DNA from: Lysobacter_I brunescens
GTDB lineage: Bacteria > Pseudomonadota > Gammaproteobacteria > Xanthomonadales > Xanthomonadaceae
Direction: 5' to 3'
Length of the DNA: 64,000 bases
Assembly (NCBI RefSeq): GCF_042677005.1
Contig: NZ_JBHTIF010000004.1
Coordinates: forward strand, 124,001 to 188,000
A program made the position numbers and the translations under genes. The notes beneath the pieces are model-generated. The model searched no databases. It saw nothing but the letters and a program-made list of their open reading frames with translations, and was not told the origin of the DNA. This document shows positions 15,986-26,633 of this stretch, piece by piece (position 1 is the first letter of the stretch; every line of letters begins with the position of its first letter).

Positions 15986-16651
15986 TCAACCGGCCGGAGG
16001 CGGCTGCGGCATCGTGCTTTCGAGCACATAGGCGACGCGCAACCAGACCTTCTGCTCGCGATCGTAGAGACCTTCGATGCGCGCCGGGGCTGCACCGTCG
16101 CGACCGAAGTCGGCGGTGCCCGAAGCGTCGATGCGCAGGTAGCGCTGTCCCGATTCGACGGTGGCGATGCGGTCCAGCTGGAGCCAGACTTTCTGGTAGC
16201 CGAATTCCCTGGCCAACTGCGCGATCACGCGCTCCTCGGCCTCGCGGATCAGGCCGGAATCGTTCGGTACCGCACGTCCGCCAGGACCGGCGATGCCGAT
16301 GCTCAGTTCGGGATAGCCCGCGCTTTCGTACAGGCTGTCGTAGAGGGTACTGAAACGGAAGCCGAGCCATTCCGGCGCGCCGTCGATCTGCAACTCGCCC
16401 TGGCCGCTGACGATCCTGTCGCGCAGGCTGCTGACCCGCACGTCGACCTGGCCAAGGCGGATCTTCACCTCACGACCGCCCAGTTGTTCGGACAGGGCTC
16501 CGACGAGCGCGGCGGCGACCACGCCGTCGAGCGTCTCCCGCTCGCGGGCCTCCAGCGTGCGGACATCGGCCGCCGGTTTCGCGGCGAATGCAGGCTGTGT
16601 TCCGCCGACCATCAGCAGGATGGCGAGGGCATGTGGGAAAGGACGCGTCAT
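15986..16651 (-). CDS. Hypothetical exported protein between lolA and rarA
   Basis: 221 residues from the ATG at 16651, with a clear signal peptide (MTRPFPHALAILLMVGGTQ, cleavage near AFA-AKPA). The mature protein has no cysteine and no membrane helix. It contains segments such as VRVSSLRDRIVSGQGELQID and YDREQKVWLRVAYVLE that suggest a beta-rich periplasmic fold. I do not recognise the family. The gene is 37 bp downstream of lolA and 93 bp upstream of rarA on the same strand, so it probably belongs to that transcription unit. The lolA proximity hints at a cell-envelope role, which is inference only. Confidence 0.8.
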   Translation of the reverse strand: MTRPFPHALAILLMVGGTQPAFAAKPAADVRTLEARERETLDGVVAAALVGALSEQLGGREVKIRLGQVDVRVSSLRDRIVSGQGELQIDGAPEWLGFRFSTLYDSLYESAGYPELSIGIAGPGGRAVPNDSGLIREAEERVIAQLAREFGYQKVWLQLDRIATVESGQRYLRIDASGTADFGRDGAAPARIEGLYDREQKVWLRVAYVLESTMPQPPPAG

Positions 16652-16688
16652 GCGCAGCACAACGACAAAAGCCGGGGCATCGGGCCGG

Positions 16689-17327
16689 TCACTGCGCGCC
16701 CACGACGTCCACGCCCTTCGGGACCGTGAAGCGGAAGGTGTCGGCCGCGAAGGCCGGGTTGCGCTTCCAGCCGCTGAAGCGGATGTCGGTGCGCTGCCCC
16801 AGGGCATCGACGATCTCCATCCTCACCAGTGCGTTGCCGGCATCGAAACCGAGGCGGGCATTGCGGAAGCCGGCGTCCTCGCCGCGCTTGGGCAGGATTT
16901 CGAGCCAGGTCACCCCGTCGCGGCTGCCGGCATCCTTCAGTGTGAAGTCGCGATCGAGCTTCTTCGGGTCGACCAGCGCGGCGAGCGGGCTGTTCTGCTC
17001 TTCCTCGCCTTGGGGACGGGTGCTGACCTGCGAGAGATCGGGGTCGTAGATCCATACGGCCTTGCCGTCGGCGACGATGATCTGCTGCGCCGGCTTCACG
17101 TATTCCCAGCGGAACAATCGGGGGGCGGACAGGGCGACACGGCCAGAGGAAGACTCCTTGCGTTGCCCCTTGCTGTCGAACACATGCTGGCTGAACTGGC
17201 CGTCCAGGCCCTTCAGGCTGCGTGTGAAGGCATCGAAGGATTCCCGTCCGCCGGCATGGGCCTGCATGGCGGCCAGGGCAAGGACGAGGGCGAACAGGGA
17301 GGGCAGCAGGCGGACGGCTCGGATCAC
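16689..17327 (-). CDS. lolA: Outer-membrane lipoprotein carrier protein LolA
   Basis: 212 residues from a GTG at 17327, placed so that the signal peptide (VIRAVRLLPSLFALVLALAA, ending AHA-GG) starts the protein. Family features are the early FxQ segment (LDGQFSQHVFD), RPRLFRWEY-like text (SAPRLFRWEYVKPAQQ) and the DGKAVWIYDPDLSQV strand. LolA ferries lipoproteins across the periplasm from LolCDE to LolB. The gene follows ftsK on the same strand, with the small DUF6289-like gene lying opposite in the gap between them. Confidence 0.93.
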   Translation of the reverse strand: MIRAVRLLPSLFALVLALAAMQAHAGGRESFDAFTRSLKGLDGQFSQHVFDSKGQRKESSSGRVALSAPRLFRWEYVKPAQQIIVADGKAVWIYDPDLSQVSTRPQGEEEQNSPLAALVDPKKLDRDFTLKDAGSRDGVTWLEILPKRGEDAGFRNARLGFDAGNALVRMEIVDALGQRTDIRFSGWKRNPAFAADTFRFTVPKGVDVVGAQ

Positions 17328-17516
17328 GGGCGGGCTCTCGGCGAACGATGGGCGAAGTCTGAACGGAACTGGCTGAACATGGTTTGGACGCAGGGTCTGC
17401 GCCCTGGCGCCAGGTGGCCGGATTCCCCGATCCGCCACGTCGGTCGCAGCAGGCGCGGGCGGCCGGCGCGATCCTCTGCGGGCAGCCATCCGGCTGCGCC
17501 AAGGACAGAAACGATC

Positions 17517-17771
17517 ATGAGGACGATTCCCCGGTTGACGATGAAATCCCTGTTGAGGGGCTCCCTGATCGCCGGTGGCCTGCTGGCGATCGGCGCGGCC
17601 ACGGCGAAGTTTCCGCCGGCAGGCTACGTCTACGATGTGACCTACTACACCGACTACAGCTACACCACGCGGGTCGGAAACGAGCGCTGGACCTGCGACG
17701 GCTACCTGCACTGGGGCCAGCGCACGATCTACAAGGTAGAGAACACCTGGCCTTGCAACATCGAGGAATGA
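17517..17771 (+). CDS. Small secreted DUF6289-like protein
   Basis: 84 residues from the ATG at 17517, preceded by AAGGA. It has a signal peptide of about 30 residues (hydrophobic core SLIAGGLLAIGAATA) and a mature part of about 54 residues with the pattern VTYYTDYSYTTRVGNERW, TCDGYLHWG and a terminal CNIEE. The Tyr/Thr-rich YYxD...WxCDG...WG pattern resembles the DUF6289 family of small exported proteins; the identification is from memory. Two cysteines could form one disulfide. It lies alone on the plus strand between lolA and ftsK, both on minus. Function unknown. Confidence 0.7.
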   Translation: MRTIPRLTMKSLLRGSLIAGGLLAIGAATAKFPPAGYVYDVTYYTDYSYTTRVGNERWTCDGYLHWGQRTIYKVENTWPCNIEE

Positions 17772-17786
17772 AACATCGAGGAATGA
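17757..17786 (+). repeat. 15-bp exact tandem duplication across a stop codon
   Basis: AACATCGAGGAATGA occurs twice in direct succession (17757-17771 and 17772-17786). The first copy is the last four codons and the stop of the DUF6289-like gene; the second, in the same frame, would add Asn-Ile-Glu-Glu and a second stop on read-through. It is seen directly. Confidence 0.9.
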
Positions 17787-17840
17787 GCCATCGCGCGGCG
17801 CCGGCCATTCGATGCCGGCGTCGTGCATCGAAGGGGAGGA

Positions 17841-20204
<2,364 letters not shown>

Positions 20205-20576
20205 CGTGTCGGGATGCCTGAAGAAGTTCGCCTAGGGGGCTGATGTTACAGGGAAAAAGCCCTGACGGCATGGCAGGGGCGCGCGCTCTGGACGACATCC
20301 TGCCACGACGCGATGCCGAGACGCCATCGATCCATTCGCGCACGACGACCGTGCACGCGGACAGCACGCATCTGCTGCGCCGCAGCATCGGCGCATGAGG
20401 GCGCCAACGCGCGCCACCGCAAAAGTTATTTGTACAATCGTGACCCAGTTCGCGATCCGTTTTCCCCGCGCGGACCCGCGACACCGGATCCAGTGGCTAT
20501 CATCGGCCAGTTGCATGGGGGACACGCTGTTCAGCGCGCAGGCCCCGCCCTCGCACAACCACGGAGAGTCAGCGAA
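20205..20576. other. Divergent intergenic region between ftsK and the S33 peptidase gene
   Basis: 372 bp. It must hold the ftsK promoter (minus) and the peptidase promoter (plus). The only clear AT-rich element is around 20420-20440. No ORF with coding character, RNA gene or repeat was recognised. Confidence 0.5.
20433..20438 (+). promoter_or_regulatory. Candidate -10 element of the S33 peptidase gene
   Basis: TACAAT lies 138 bp before the start codon, in the only AT-rich patch of this gap; no good -35 hexamer is found at 16-18 bp. A similar TACAAT-GTGACC context precedes trxB. Weak evidence. Confidence 0.3.
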
Positions 20577-22262
20577 ATGGCGTCAACCCGTTTTTCGAGC
20601 GGCCGTCTTGGCCGTGTCGCACTGGGCCTTGCCCCCCTCCTCCTTGCCCTGGTCGCAGCGCCTTCGTTCGCGGCGCGCAAGCCACCGCCGCCGCAGGTGC
20701 CGGCCATCGACTGGGCACCGTGCATCGAGGGCATCGAAAACCTCGACTGCGCGACCGTGAAGGTGCCGCTGGACTACCGCAATCCCTACGGCCACAAGAC
20801 CACGCTGTCGCTGGCACGCATTCCGGCGGCCGATCGCGACAACAAGATCGGCACGCTGTTCCTGAACCCGGGTGGTCCGGGCGCCTCGGGCGTCGACCTG
20901 ATCTACAACGGCTTCGGCGATGTCCTGAATGAAATCCTGCGCGGCCGCTTCGACATCGTCGGCTTCGACCCGCGCGGCATCGGCGAGTCCACGCCGATCC
21001 AGTGCTGGGACAGCGAAGACGACCGCAATGCCGACTTCCGCGGCCAGCCGATCTTCCCGTATCGCGCCGCGCAGGAGCGTCCGTTCTTCGACGTCTACCG
21101 CAACGTCGCCTACAAGTGCTTCGCGAACGTCGGCACCCAGCCGATCCTCAACTTCATGACCACCGGCGATGTCGCCCGCGACCTCGACCTGCTGCGCCGC
21201 GCGGTCGGCGACAGCCAGTTGAACTACCTCGGCTACTCGTACGGCTCGTACATCGGCAGCACCTACGCCAACCTGTTCCCGCGCAACATCCGCGCGATGG
21301 TCATCGACGGCGTGCTCGATCCGCGCCAGTGGAGCAGCGGCTGGCAGATCAAGACCGACCGCGTCGGCGCCTACCACGTGCTGCTGGAGTTCTTCCGCCA
21401 GTGCGACCTGGCGGGCAAGGATTGCGTGCTCGGCGGCGAACGCGGCTCGAAGGCCCGCTTCGACGTCATCCTCGCCGAGGCCCGCCGCCAGGGCACGATC
21501 GTCATCGGCGAAGGCAACGACGTGTTCGAGTATGGCTACGACGAAGTGGCGGCGGATGCGTCCGGCCTGATGTATTCGCCGGAGCAGTGGCCCGCCTATG
21601 CGAACTTCCTCGACCTGCTGAATCGTGCCCTCACCGGCGACAAGGCCGCAAAGAAGGCCGCGCTGGCCAGCCGCCGCGCGATCGAGAAGGCCTTCGCCGA
21701 TGCCGGCCCCGTGCAGCGCGCGTTCTACGACAACGGCTTCGAGGCCTACTTCGGCAACCATTGTTCAGACGCGTCCTATCCCTACGGCTTCGAGTGGTAC
21801 TCGGCGATCGGCAAGTACGCCGACGCGGGCTCGTTCATGGGCCCGAACTGGTGGTGGCTCAATGCGGCCTGCGCGGCCTGGCCGAAGGGTCCGAACCGCT
21901 ATACCGGCCCGTGGAAGACCGGCACCTCCTCGCGCGTGCTGGTGATCGGCAACTACTTCGACCCGGCGACGAACTATCGCGGCGCGGTCGAGACCCAGAA
22001 GCTGCTGCGCGGCAGCCGCCTGCTGTCCTACGCCGGCTGGGGCCATGTCGCGTCCTACACCGGTCGCAGTCAGTGCGTGGACGACTTCGTCACCGACTAC
22101 CTGATCAACGGCGCGGTGCCGCCGAAGAAGATCGTCTGCCCGGCCGCGCCGAACCCGTTCGTCCAGGCCAAGGTCAAGGCGAAGGCCGGCAAGTCGCTCG
22201 TGATGCCAATGACCGGCCTGCCGACGCTCAAGCCGCTGACGCCGGCCACGCGTCCGCGCTGA
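20577..22262 (+). CDS. Exported alpha/beta-hydrolase, S33 tripeptidyl aminopeptidase-like
   Basis: 561 residues from the ATG at 20577, with GGAGAG about 10 nt upstream. A signal peptide (LGLAPLLLALVAAPSFAA) is followed by the N-terminal signature VPLDYRNPYGHKTTLSLARI and the oxyanion-region LNPGGPGASG. The nucleophile elbow is GYSYGSYIG; the catalytic Asp is probably in VIGNYFDPATNY and the His in GWGHVASYTG, so the triad is complete. The C-terminal part matches the TAP-like domain of Streptomyces tripeptidyl aminopeptidases. It probably trims N-terminal peptides in the periplasm or medium. It is transcribed alone and ends at a strong hairpin. Confidence 0.88.
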   Translation: MASTRFSSGRLGRVALGLAPLLLALVAAPSFAARKPPPPQVPAIDWAPCIEGIENLDCATVKVPLDYRNPYGHKTTLSLARIPAADRDNKIGTLFLNPGGPGASGVDLIYNGFGDVLNEILRGRFDIVGFDPRGIGESTPIQCWDSEDDRNADFRGQPIFPYRAAQERPFFDVYRNVAYKCFANVGTQPILNFMTTGDVARDLDLLRRAVGDSQLNYLGYSYGSYIGSTYANLFPRNIRAMVIDGVLDPRQWSSGWQIKTDRVGAYHVLLEFFRQCDLAGKDCVLGGERGSKARFDVILAEARRQGTIVIGEGNDVFEYGYDEVAADASGLMYSPEQWPAYANFLDLLNRALTGDKAAKKAALASRRAIEKAFADAGPVQRAFYDNGFEAYFGNHCSDASYPYGFEWYSAIGKYADAGSFMGPNWWWLNAACAAWPKGPNRYTGPWKTGTSSRVLVIGNYFDPATNYRGAVETQKLLRGSRLLSYAGWGHVASYTGRSQCVDDFVTDYLINGAVPPKKIVCPAAPNPFVQAKVKAKAGKSLVMPMTGLPTLKPLTPATRPR

Positions 22263-22286
22263 TCCGGCCCTGCAGACCGATCCACC

Positions 22287-22310
22287 GAACCCCCGCTCTG
22301 GCGGGGGTTC
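22287..22310 (+). terminator. Rho-independent-like terminator after the S33 peptidase
   Basis: Perfect 10-bp stem GAACCCCCGC / GCGGGGGTTC with a TCTG loop, 25 bp after the stop; only a short T run follows. Confidence 0.7.
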
Positions 22311-22403
22311 GCGTTTCCGGGCGGGCCTGTGCCCTGCCTGCATCGGCATGGGCCTGCCGCTTCCGGGTTACCCTATGCGGCCGTTTTCGTGCCGCCCGCC
22401 CCC

Positions 22404-23117
22404 ATGCGCCTCAACAAACACATCAGCGACACCGGTTTCTGCTCGCGCCGGGAGGCGGACCGCCTGATCGGCGAAGGCCGAGTCACTGTGAACGGCGTCC
22501 GCGCCCGGGTCGGCACCGAACTCGCCGAGGGCGACGAAGTCCGCATCGACGGCGACGTCCTCCGCGCCCGCACCGCCGCCAAGGGCCAGCGCCGGCATGT
22601 CTACATCGCGCTGAACAAGCCTGCCGGCGTCACCTGCACCACCGAGGAAGCGGTGAAGGGCAACATCGTCGACTTCGTCGGCCATCAGGAGCGCATCTTC
22701 CCGATCGGTCGCCTCGACAAGGACTCCGAAGGCCTGATCCTGCTGACCAGCAACGGCGACATCGTCAACGCGATCCTTCGCGCCAAGAACAAGCTCGAAA
22801 AGGAATACCTGGTCGCGGTGAACCACCGGGTCACCGACGAATTCCTGCGCGGCATGAGCCGCGGCGTGCCGCTTCACGGACAGACCACCCTGCCCTGCCG
22901 CACCGCCAAGATCGGCCCGTTCGGCTTCCGCATCGTGCTGGTGCAGGGCCTGAACCGGCAGATCCGCCTGATGGCCGCACACTTCGGCTTCCGCGTGAAG
23001 CAGCTGGTGCGGGTGCGCATCGGCAACCTCAAGCTCGGTCGGCTCAAGCCGGGCCAATGGCGCAACCTCACCGATGCCGAGCTGCACGGCCTGCTGCCCA
23101 ATCACCAGGACTGGTGA
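22404..23117 (+). CDS. rluF: 23S rRNA pseudouridine synthase, RluF-type
   Basis: 237 residues from the ATG at 22404. The N-terminus is an S4 RNA-binding domain (MRLNKHISDTGFCSRREADR), and the RsuA/RluB/E/F catalytic domain carries the Asp motif GRLDKDSEGLILLTSNG. LVQGLNRQIRLMAAHFG is the usual C-terminal motif of the RluF branch, which modifies U2604 of 23S rRNA. An upstream start at 22329 would add a poorly conserved extension. Paralogues RluB/RluE differ mainly in specificity, so the exact target is inferred. Confidence 0.85.
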   Translation: MRLNKHISDTGFCSRREADRLIGEGRVTVNGVRARVGTELAEGDEVRIDGDVLRARTAAKGQRRHVYIALNKPAGVTCTTEEAVKGNIVDFVGHQERIFPIGRLDKDSEGLILLTSNGDIVNAILRAKNKLEKEYLVAVNHRVTDEFLRGMSRGVPLHGQTTLPCRTAKIGPFGFRIVLVQGLNRQIRLMAAHFGFRVKQLVRVRIGNLKLGRLKPGQWRNLTDAELHGLLPNHQDW

Positions 23118-23201
23118 CGGCCCGTCCGGCAGGCCCGTCACGACAGCCTGCAGTGTTCCGCACGTGGATCGCCTCGGCGCCTTGATCCGCATCCGCTTGA
23201 C

Positions 23202-23207
23202 TACAAT
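23202..23207 (+). promoter_or_regulatory. Candidate -10 element of trxB
   Basis: TACAAT 57 bp before the trxB start; a poor -35 (GCCTTG) lies 17 bp upstream. Low confidence. Confidence 0.3.
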
Positions 23208-23263
23208 GTGACCCTGCCGCCCCGGCACGATGCCGCGGCGTTCCTCACCTCCATCGAGTTCCC

Positions 23264-24217
23264 ATGAGCACGCCCAAGCATTCGAAGCTGATCATCCTCG
23301 GTTCCGGCCCGGCCGGCTGGACCGCCGCCGTCTACGCCGCACGCGCCAACCTCAAGCCGGTCGTCATCACCGGCATGCAGATGGGCGGCCAGCTCATGAC
23401 CACCACCGAAGTCGACAACTGGCCGGGCGACGCCCACGGCCTGATGGGCCCGGACCTGATGGCGCGCATGCAGGCGCATGCCGAACGCTTCGAGACCGAG
23501 GTCGTGTTCGACCAGATCCACACCGCCGACCTGTCGAAGCGCCCGTTCCGCCTCAAGGGCGACAGCGGCGAATACACCTGCGACGCGCTGGTCATCGCCA
23601 CAGGCGCCACCGCGAAATACCTCGGCATCCCCTCCGAAGAACTGTTCAAGGGGCGCGGCGTCTCGGCCTGTGCGACCTGCGACGGCTTCTTCTACAAGGA
23701 CCAGGACGTCGCGGTGATCGGCGGCGGCAACACCGCCGTGGAAGAGGCGCTGTACCTGTCGAACATCGCACGCAAGGTCTACCTGGTCCACCGCCGCGAC
23801 ACCCTGCGCGCCGAGAAGATCATGCAGGACAAGCTGTTCGCGAAGGTGCAGGCCGGCAAGATCGAGACGGTGTGGCACCACACCGTCGATGAAGTGCTGG
23901 GCGACGACAAGGGCGTCACCGGCCTGCGCCTGCGCTCCATGCAGGACGACAGCACCCGCGACATCAGCGTCCACGGCATGTTCGTCGCCATCGGCCACAC
24001 CCCGAACACCACGCTGTTCGAAGGCCAGCTGGCGATGAAGAATGGCTATCTCGTCATCAACACCGGCCTGGAAGGCAACGCCACCCAGACCTCGGTGCCC
24101 GGCGTGTTCGCCGCCGGCGACGTCGCCGACCAGGTCTACCGCCAGGCGATCACCTCCGCCGGCTTCGGCTGCATGGCAGCACTGGACGCCGAGAAGTTCC
24201 TCGACAAGGGCGAGTGA
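23264..24217 (+). CDS. trxB: Thioredoxin reductase
   Basis: 317 residues, close to the 321 of E. coli TrxB. It shows the FAD-binding GSGPAGWTAAVYAARA, the redox-active CATC in SACATCDGFFYKD, the NADPH-binding GGGNTAVEEALYLSN and the C-terminal FAD motif GVFAAGDVADQ. The enzyme passes electrons from NADPH to thioredoxin in the cytoplasm. The N-terminus MSTPKHSKLIILGSGPAG is standard. It is a single gene with its own putative promoter and a hairpin downstream. Confidence 0.97.
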   Translation: MSTPKHSKLIILGSGPAGWTAAVYAARANLKPVVITGMQMGGQLMTTTEVDNWPGDAHGLMGPDLMARMQAHAERFETEVVFDQIHTADLSKRPFRLKGDSGEYTCDALVIATGATAKYLGIPSEELFKGRGVSACATCDGFFYKDQDVAVIGGGNTAVEEALYLSNIARKVYLVHRRDTLRAEKIMQDKLFAKVQAGKIETVWHHTVDEVLGDDKGVTGLRLRSMQDDSTRDISVHGMFVAIGHTPNTTLFEGQLAMKNGYLVINTGLEGNATQTSVPGVFAAGDVADQVYRQAITSAGFGCMAALDAEKFLDKGE

Positions 24218-24246
24218 TCGCAGGCGGAGCACCAGACATGCCCGGA

Positions 24247-24284
24247 ACCCGCGCGGCGTTCGACGACCTCGACCCCGCGCGGGT
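24247..24284 (+). terminator. Hairpin downstream of trxB
   Basis: ACCCGCGCGG (24247-24256) pairs perfectly with CCGCGCGGGT (24275-24284) across an 18-nt loop, 30 bp after trxB. There is no T run, so it may be a Rho-aided end or an mRNA-stabilising structure. Confidence 0.45.
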
Positions 24285-24287
24285 GTC

Positions 24288-24308
24288 ATGACGGCATCGC
24301 TCCCATGA
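24288..24308 (+). other. Six-codon mini-ORF coupled to the FemAB-like gene
   Basis: ATGACGGCATCG occurs at 24288 and again at 24305, the start of the next gene. The first ATG reads Met-Thr-Ala-Ser-Leu-Pro and stops with TGA at 24306-24308, overlapping the second ATG as ATGA. Seen directly; it could be a leader cistron or simply a duplicated start. Confidence 0.5.
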
Positions 24309-25450
24309 CGGCATCGCGCGTTCTCTCGTCTCTTGGCGACATTCCCGCGTCCGCATGGGACGCGCTGCACGACGGCCGCAATCCCTTCGTGTCCCATGCC
24401 TTCCTCGCCGGCCTCGAAACCCACGGCTGCCTGCGCGAACGCTGGGGCTGGACGCCGCATCACCTGACGCTGTGGGACGGCGACGCGCTGGTCGCGGCGG
24501 CGCCCGGCTATCTCAAGACCAATTCGCACGGCGAGTTCGTGTTCGACCACGCCTGGGCCCGCGCCTACGCGCACTACGGCCAGGACTACTACCCGAAATG
24601 GCTGTGCGCCGTGCCCTACTCGCCGGTGACCGGTCCGCGCCTGCTCGCACGCGACGACACGGCACGGACAGCGCTCGTGCGCGCGATCCCCGATCTCGTC
24701 CGCGCCGCCGGCTGTTCGTCTGCGCACGTGAATTTCCTCGAAGCCGGGGGTGCGGACGCGATCGATGCCGGCGAGGGCTGGCTGGCGCGCGTCGACGTGC
24801 AATACCACTGGCACAACGAGGCCGGCTGGGGCGACTTCGATGCCTATCTGTCGGCGATGAACCACAAGCACCGCAAGAACATCCGCCAGGAACGCGCGAA
24901 GGTCGCACGTGCGGGCGTGACCTTCCGCGTGCTGCACGGCGATGAAGCGGATGATGCCGACCTCGCCGCGATGTACGGTTTCTACCTGCAGACCTTCGCC
25001 GAGTACGGCAATTCCCCGGCGCTGACCCTGGATTTCCTGCGCCATCTTGCCAGGCACATGCCGCGACAGCTGGTGCTGATCCTCGCCGACCACGCCGGCG
25101 AGACCATCGCCGGTGCGCTCTGCCTGCGCGGCGGCGACACACTCCATGGCCGCTACTGGGGCGCGACGCGCACCCTGCCCGGCCTGCATTTCGAGACCTG
25201 CTACTACCAGGGCATCGACTACTGCCTGCGCGAGGGCCTGACCCGCTTCGAACCCGGCGCGCAGGGCGAGCACAAGGTCGCGCGCGGCTTCCTGCCGGTG
25301 GAGACGCGCAGCCGGCACTGGGTCGCCGACCCGGGCTTCGCCGAGGCGCTGTCGCGCTGGTGCGAAGAGGAAGCAACCTCGGTGCGCGCCTACGCCCGAC
25401 AGATCGCGGCGCATTCGCCCTACCGCGACATGCAGGAACCCGGTGCATGA
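24305..25450 (+). CDS. GNAT/FemAB-like protein (DUF482, peptidogalycan-type)
   Basis: 381 residues from the ATG at 24305. Segments such as SHAFLAGLETHGCL, YLKTNSHGEFVFDHAWA, MNHKHRKNIRQERAKV and FEPGAQGEHKVARGF match the DUF482 family, which is built from two GNAT-like folds and often annotated as peptidogalycan biosynthesis protein or N-acetyltransferase. The substrate is not known; relatives of the FemAB group attach amino acids to cell-wall precursors. The stop overlaps the aat start as ATGA, and pairing with an aminoacyl-tRNA-using transferase is a frequent arrangement. Confidence 0.87.
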   Translation: MTASRVLSSLGDIPASAWDALHDGRNPFVSHAFLAGLETHGCLRERWGWTPHHLTLWDGDALVAAAPGYLKTNSHGEFVFDHAWARAYAHYGQDYYPKWLCAVPYSPVTGPRLLARDDTARTALVRAIPDLVRAAGCSSAHVNFLEAGGADAIDAGEGWLARVDVQYHWHNEAGWGDFDAYLSAMNHKHRKNIRQERAKVARAGVTFRVLHGDEADDADLAAMYGFYLQTFAEYGNSPALTLDFLRHLARHMPRQLVLILADHAGETIAGALCLRGGDTLHGRYWGATRTLPGLHFETCYYQGIDYCLREGLTRFEPGAQGEHKVARGFLPVETRSRHWVADPGFAEALSRWCEEEATSVRAYARQIAAHSPYRDMQEPGA

Positions 25451-26196
25451 GCCTGCGCCTGTACTGGCTGCCTGCCGATCCGCGCGCCCCGTTCCCGCCC
25501 GCCGAACACGCCCTGCGAGATCCCGACGGCCTGCTCGCCGCCGGCGGCGACCTGCATCCGCAGCGCCTGCTCAACGCCTACCGGCACGGGATCTTCCCCT
25601 GGTTCAACGACGAGCAGCCGATCCTGTGGTGGTCGCCGGATCCGCGCACCGTGTTCCACACCGACGGCGTGCATCTGACCCGGCGTTTCCGGCGCACGCT
25701 GCGCGGCAGCGGCTGGGTCGTGCGCGCCGACACCGCCTTCGCCCGCGTGCTCGACGCCTGCGCCACGCAGCCGCGTCCCGGACAGGACGGCACCTGGATC
25801 ACTGACGACATGCGCGCCGCCTATCTCGGCCTGCACCGGCTCGGGCATGCGCACAGCATCGAGGTCTACGACGGCGCTTCGGCGGATGCAGCCCTGGTCG
25901 GCGGTCTGTACGGCGTGGCCGTCGGCCGCATGTTCTTCGGCGAAAGCATGGTCAGTCTGGCCTCGGGTGGCTCGAAAACCGCGCTAGCGGCGCTGGCCTT
26001 CCGACTGCGGCAGTGGGGCTGGCCGCTGATCGACGCGCAGGTCGAGAACCCGCATCTGCTGCGGATGGGCGCAGTGTCGATGCCCCGCGCCGAGTTCCTC
26101 GACCGCATCGGTGCATTGACAGGACAACCTGGCAGGATCGGCCCCTGGACCGACGATTTCGGCCACGTCGAAGCCCGGGTGCTGGCCGGCGATTGA
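25447..26196 (+). CDS. aat: Leucyl/phenylalanyl-tRNA-protein transferase
   Basis: 249 residues from the ATG at 25447, which overlaps the preceding stop. Family signatures are present: GLLAAGGDL, AYRHGIFPWFNDEQPILWWS and GGLYGVAVGRMFFGESMVS. The enzyme transfers Leu or Phe from aminoacyl-tRNA to proteins with N-terminal Lys or Arg, creating primary N-degrons. The ClpS adaptor and ClpA unfoldase that read these degrons are encoded within 3.3 kb, so the pathway's tagging and degradation sides lie close together. Confidence 0.97.
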   Translation: MSLRLYWLPADPRAPFPPAEHALRDPDGLLAAGGDLHPQRLLNAYRHGIFPWFNDEQPILWWSPDPRTVFHTDGVHLTRRFRRTLRGSGWVVRADTAFARVLDACATQPRPGQDGTWITDDMRAAYLGLHRLGHAHSIEVYDGASADAALVGGLYGVAVGRMFFGESMVSLASGGSKTALAALAFRLRQWGWPLIDAQVENPHLLRMGAVSMPRAEFLDRIGALTGQPGRIGPWTDDFGHVEARVLAGD

Positions 26197-26286
26197 CGTT
26201 TTCTTTGCGATCCCGGGCCCGGCGTGGCAGAATGCGCGGCTTCGTCGGGCATTTGGTCCGGCATCCCTCACGGCAGCGAAAGGCGC

Positions 26287-26505
26287 ATGGCGAAAGACGA
26301 CGTCATCGAATTTGAAGGCACGGTCTCCGAAACCCTCCCGAACACCATGTTCCGGGTAAAGTTGGAGAACGGCCACGAGATCATTGCCCACATCTCCGGG
26401 CGCATGCGCAAGAACTACATTCGCATCCTCACCGGCGACAAGGTCAAGGTCGAAATGACCCCCTACGATCTGACCAAGGGTCGGATCACGTATCGCATGA
26501 AGTGA
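26287..26505 (+). CDS. infA: Translation initiation factor IF-1
   Basis: 72 residues, the canonical length, starting MAKDDVIEFEGTVSETLPN and ending in the OB-fold signature KVEMTPYDLTKGRITYRMK. It binds the 30S A site during initiation. The frame is open further upstream to 26224, but MAKDD is the conserved start. It is followed by a classical terminator. Confidence 0.98.
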   Translation: MAKDDVIEFEGTVSETLPNTMFRVKLENGHEIIAHISGRMRKNYIRILTGDKVKVEMTPYDLTKGRITYRMK

Positions 26506-26556
26506 TCACCCTGCGGCAAGCAGTCGATCGCGCGATACATCACTGATTCAAAAGAG

Positions 26557-26582
26557 AAAGGCGACCTCACGGTCGCCTTTTT
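26557..26582. terminator. Bidirectional terminator between infA and clpA
   Basis: AAAGGCGACC / GGTCGCCTTT, a perfect 10-bp stem with TCAC loop followed by T5 on the plus strand and a T-rich flank on the minus strand; it serves both convergent genes. Confidence 0.9.
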
Positions 26583-26633
26583 CATGCCTGTGCGCCGACC
26601 GGCCATGCGCCTCACGGCGCATGGCGGCGACCC

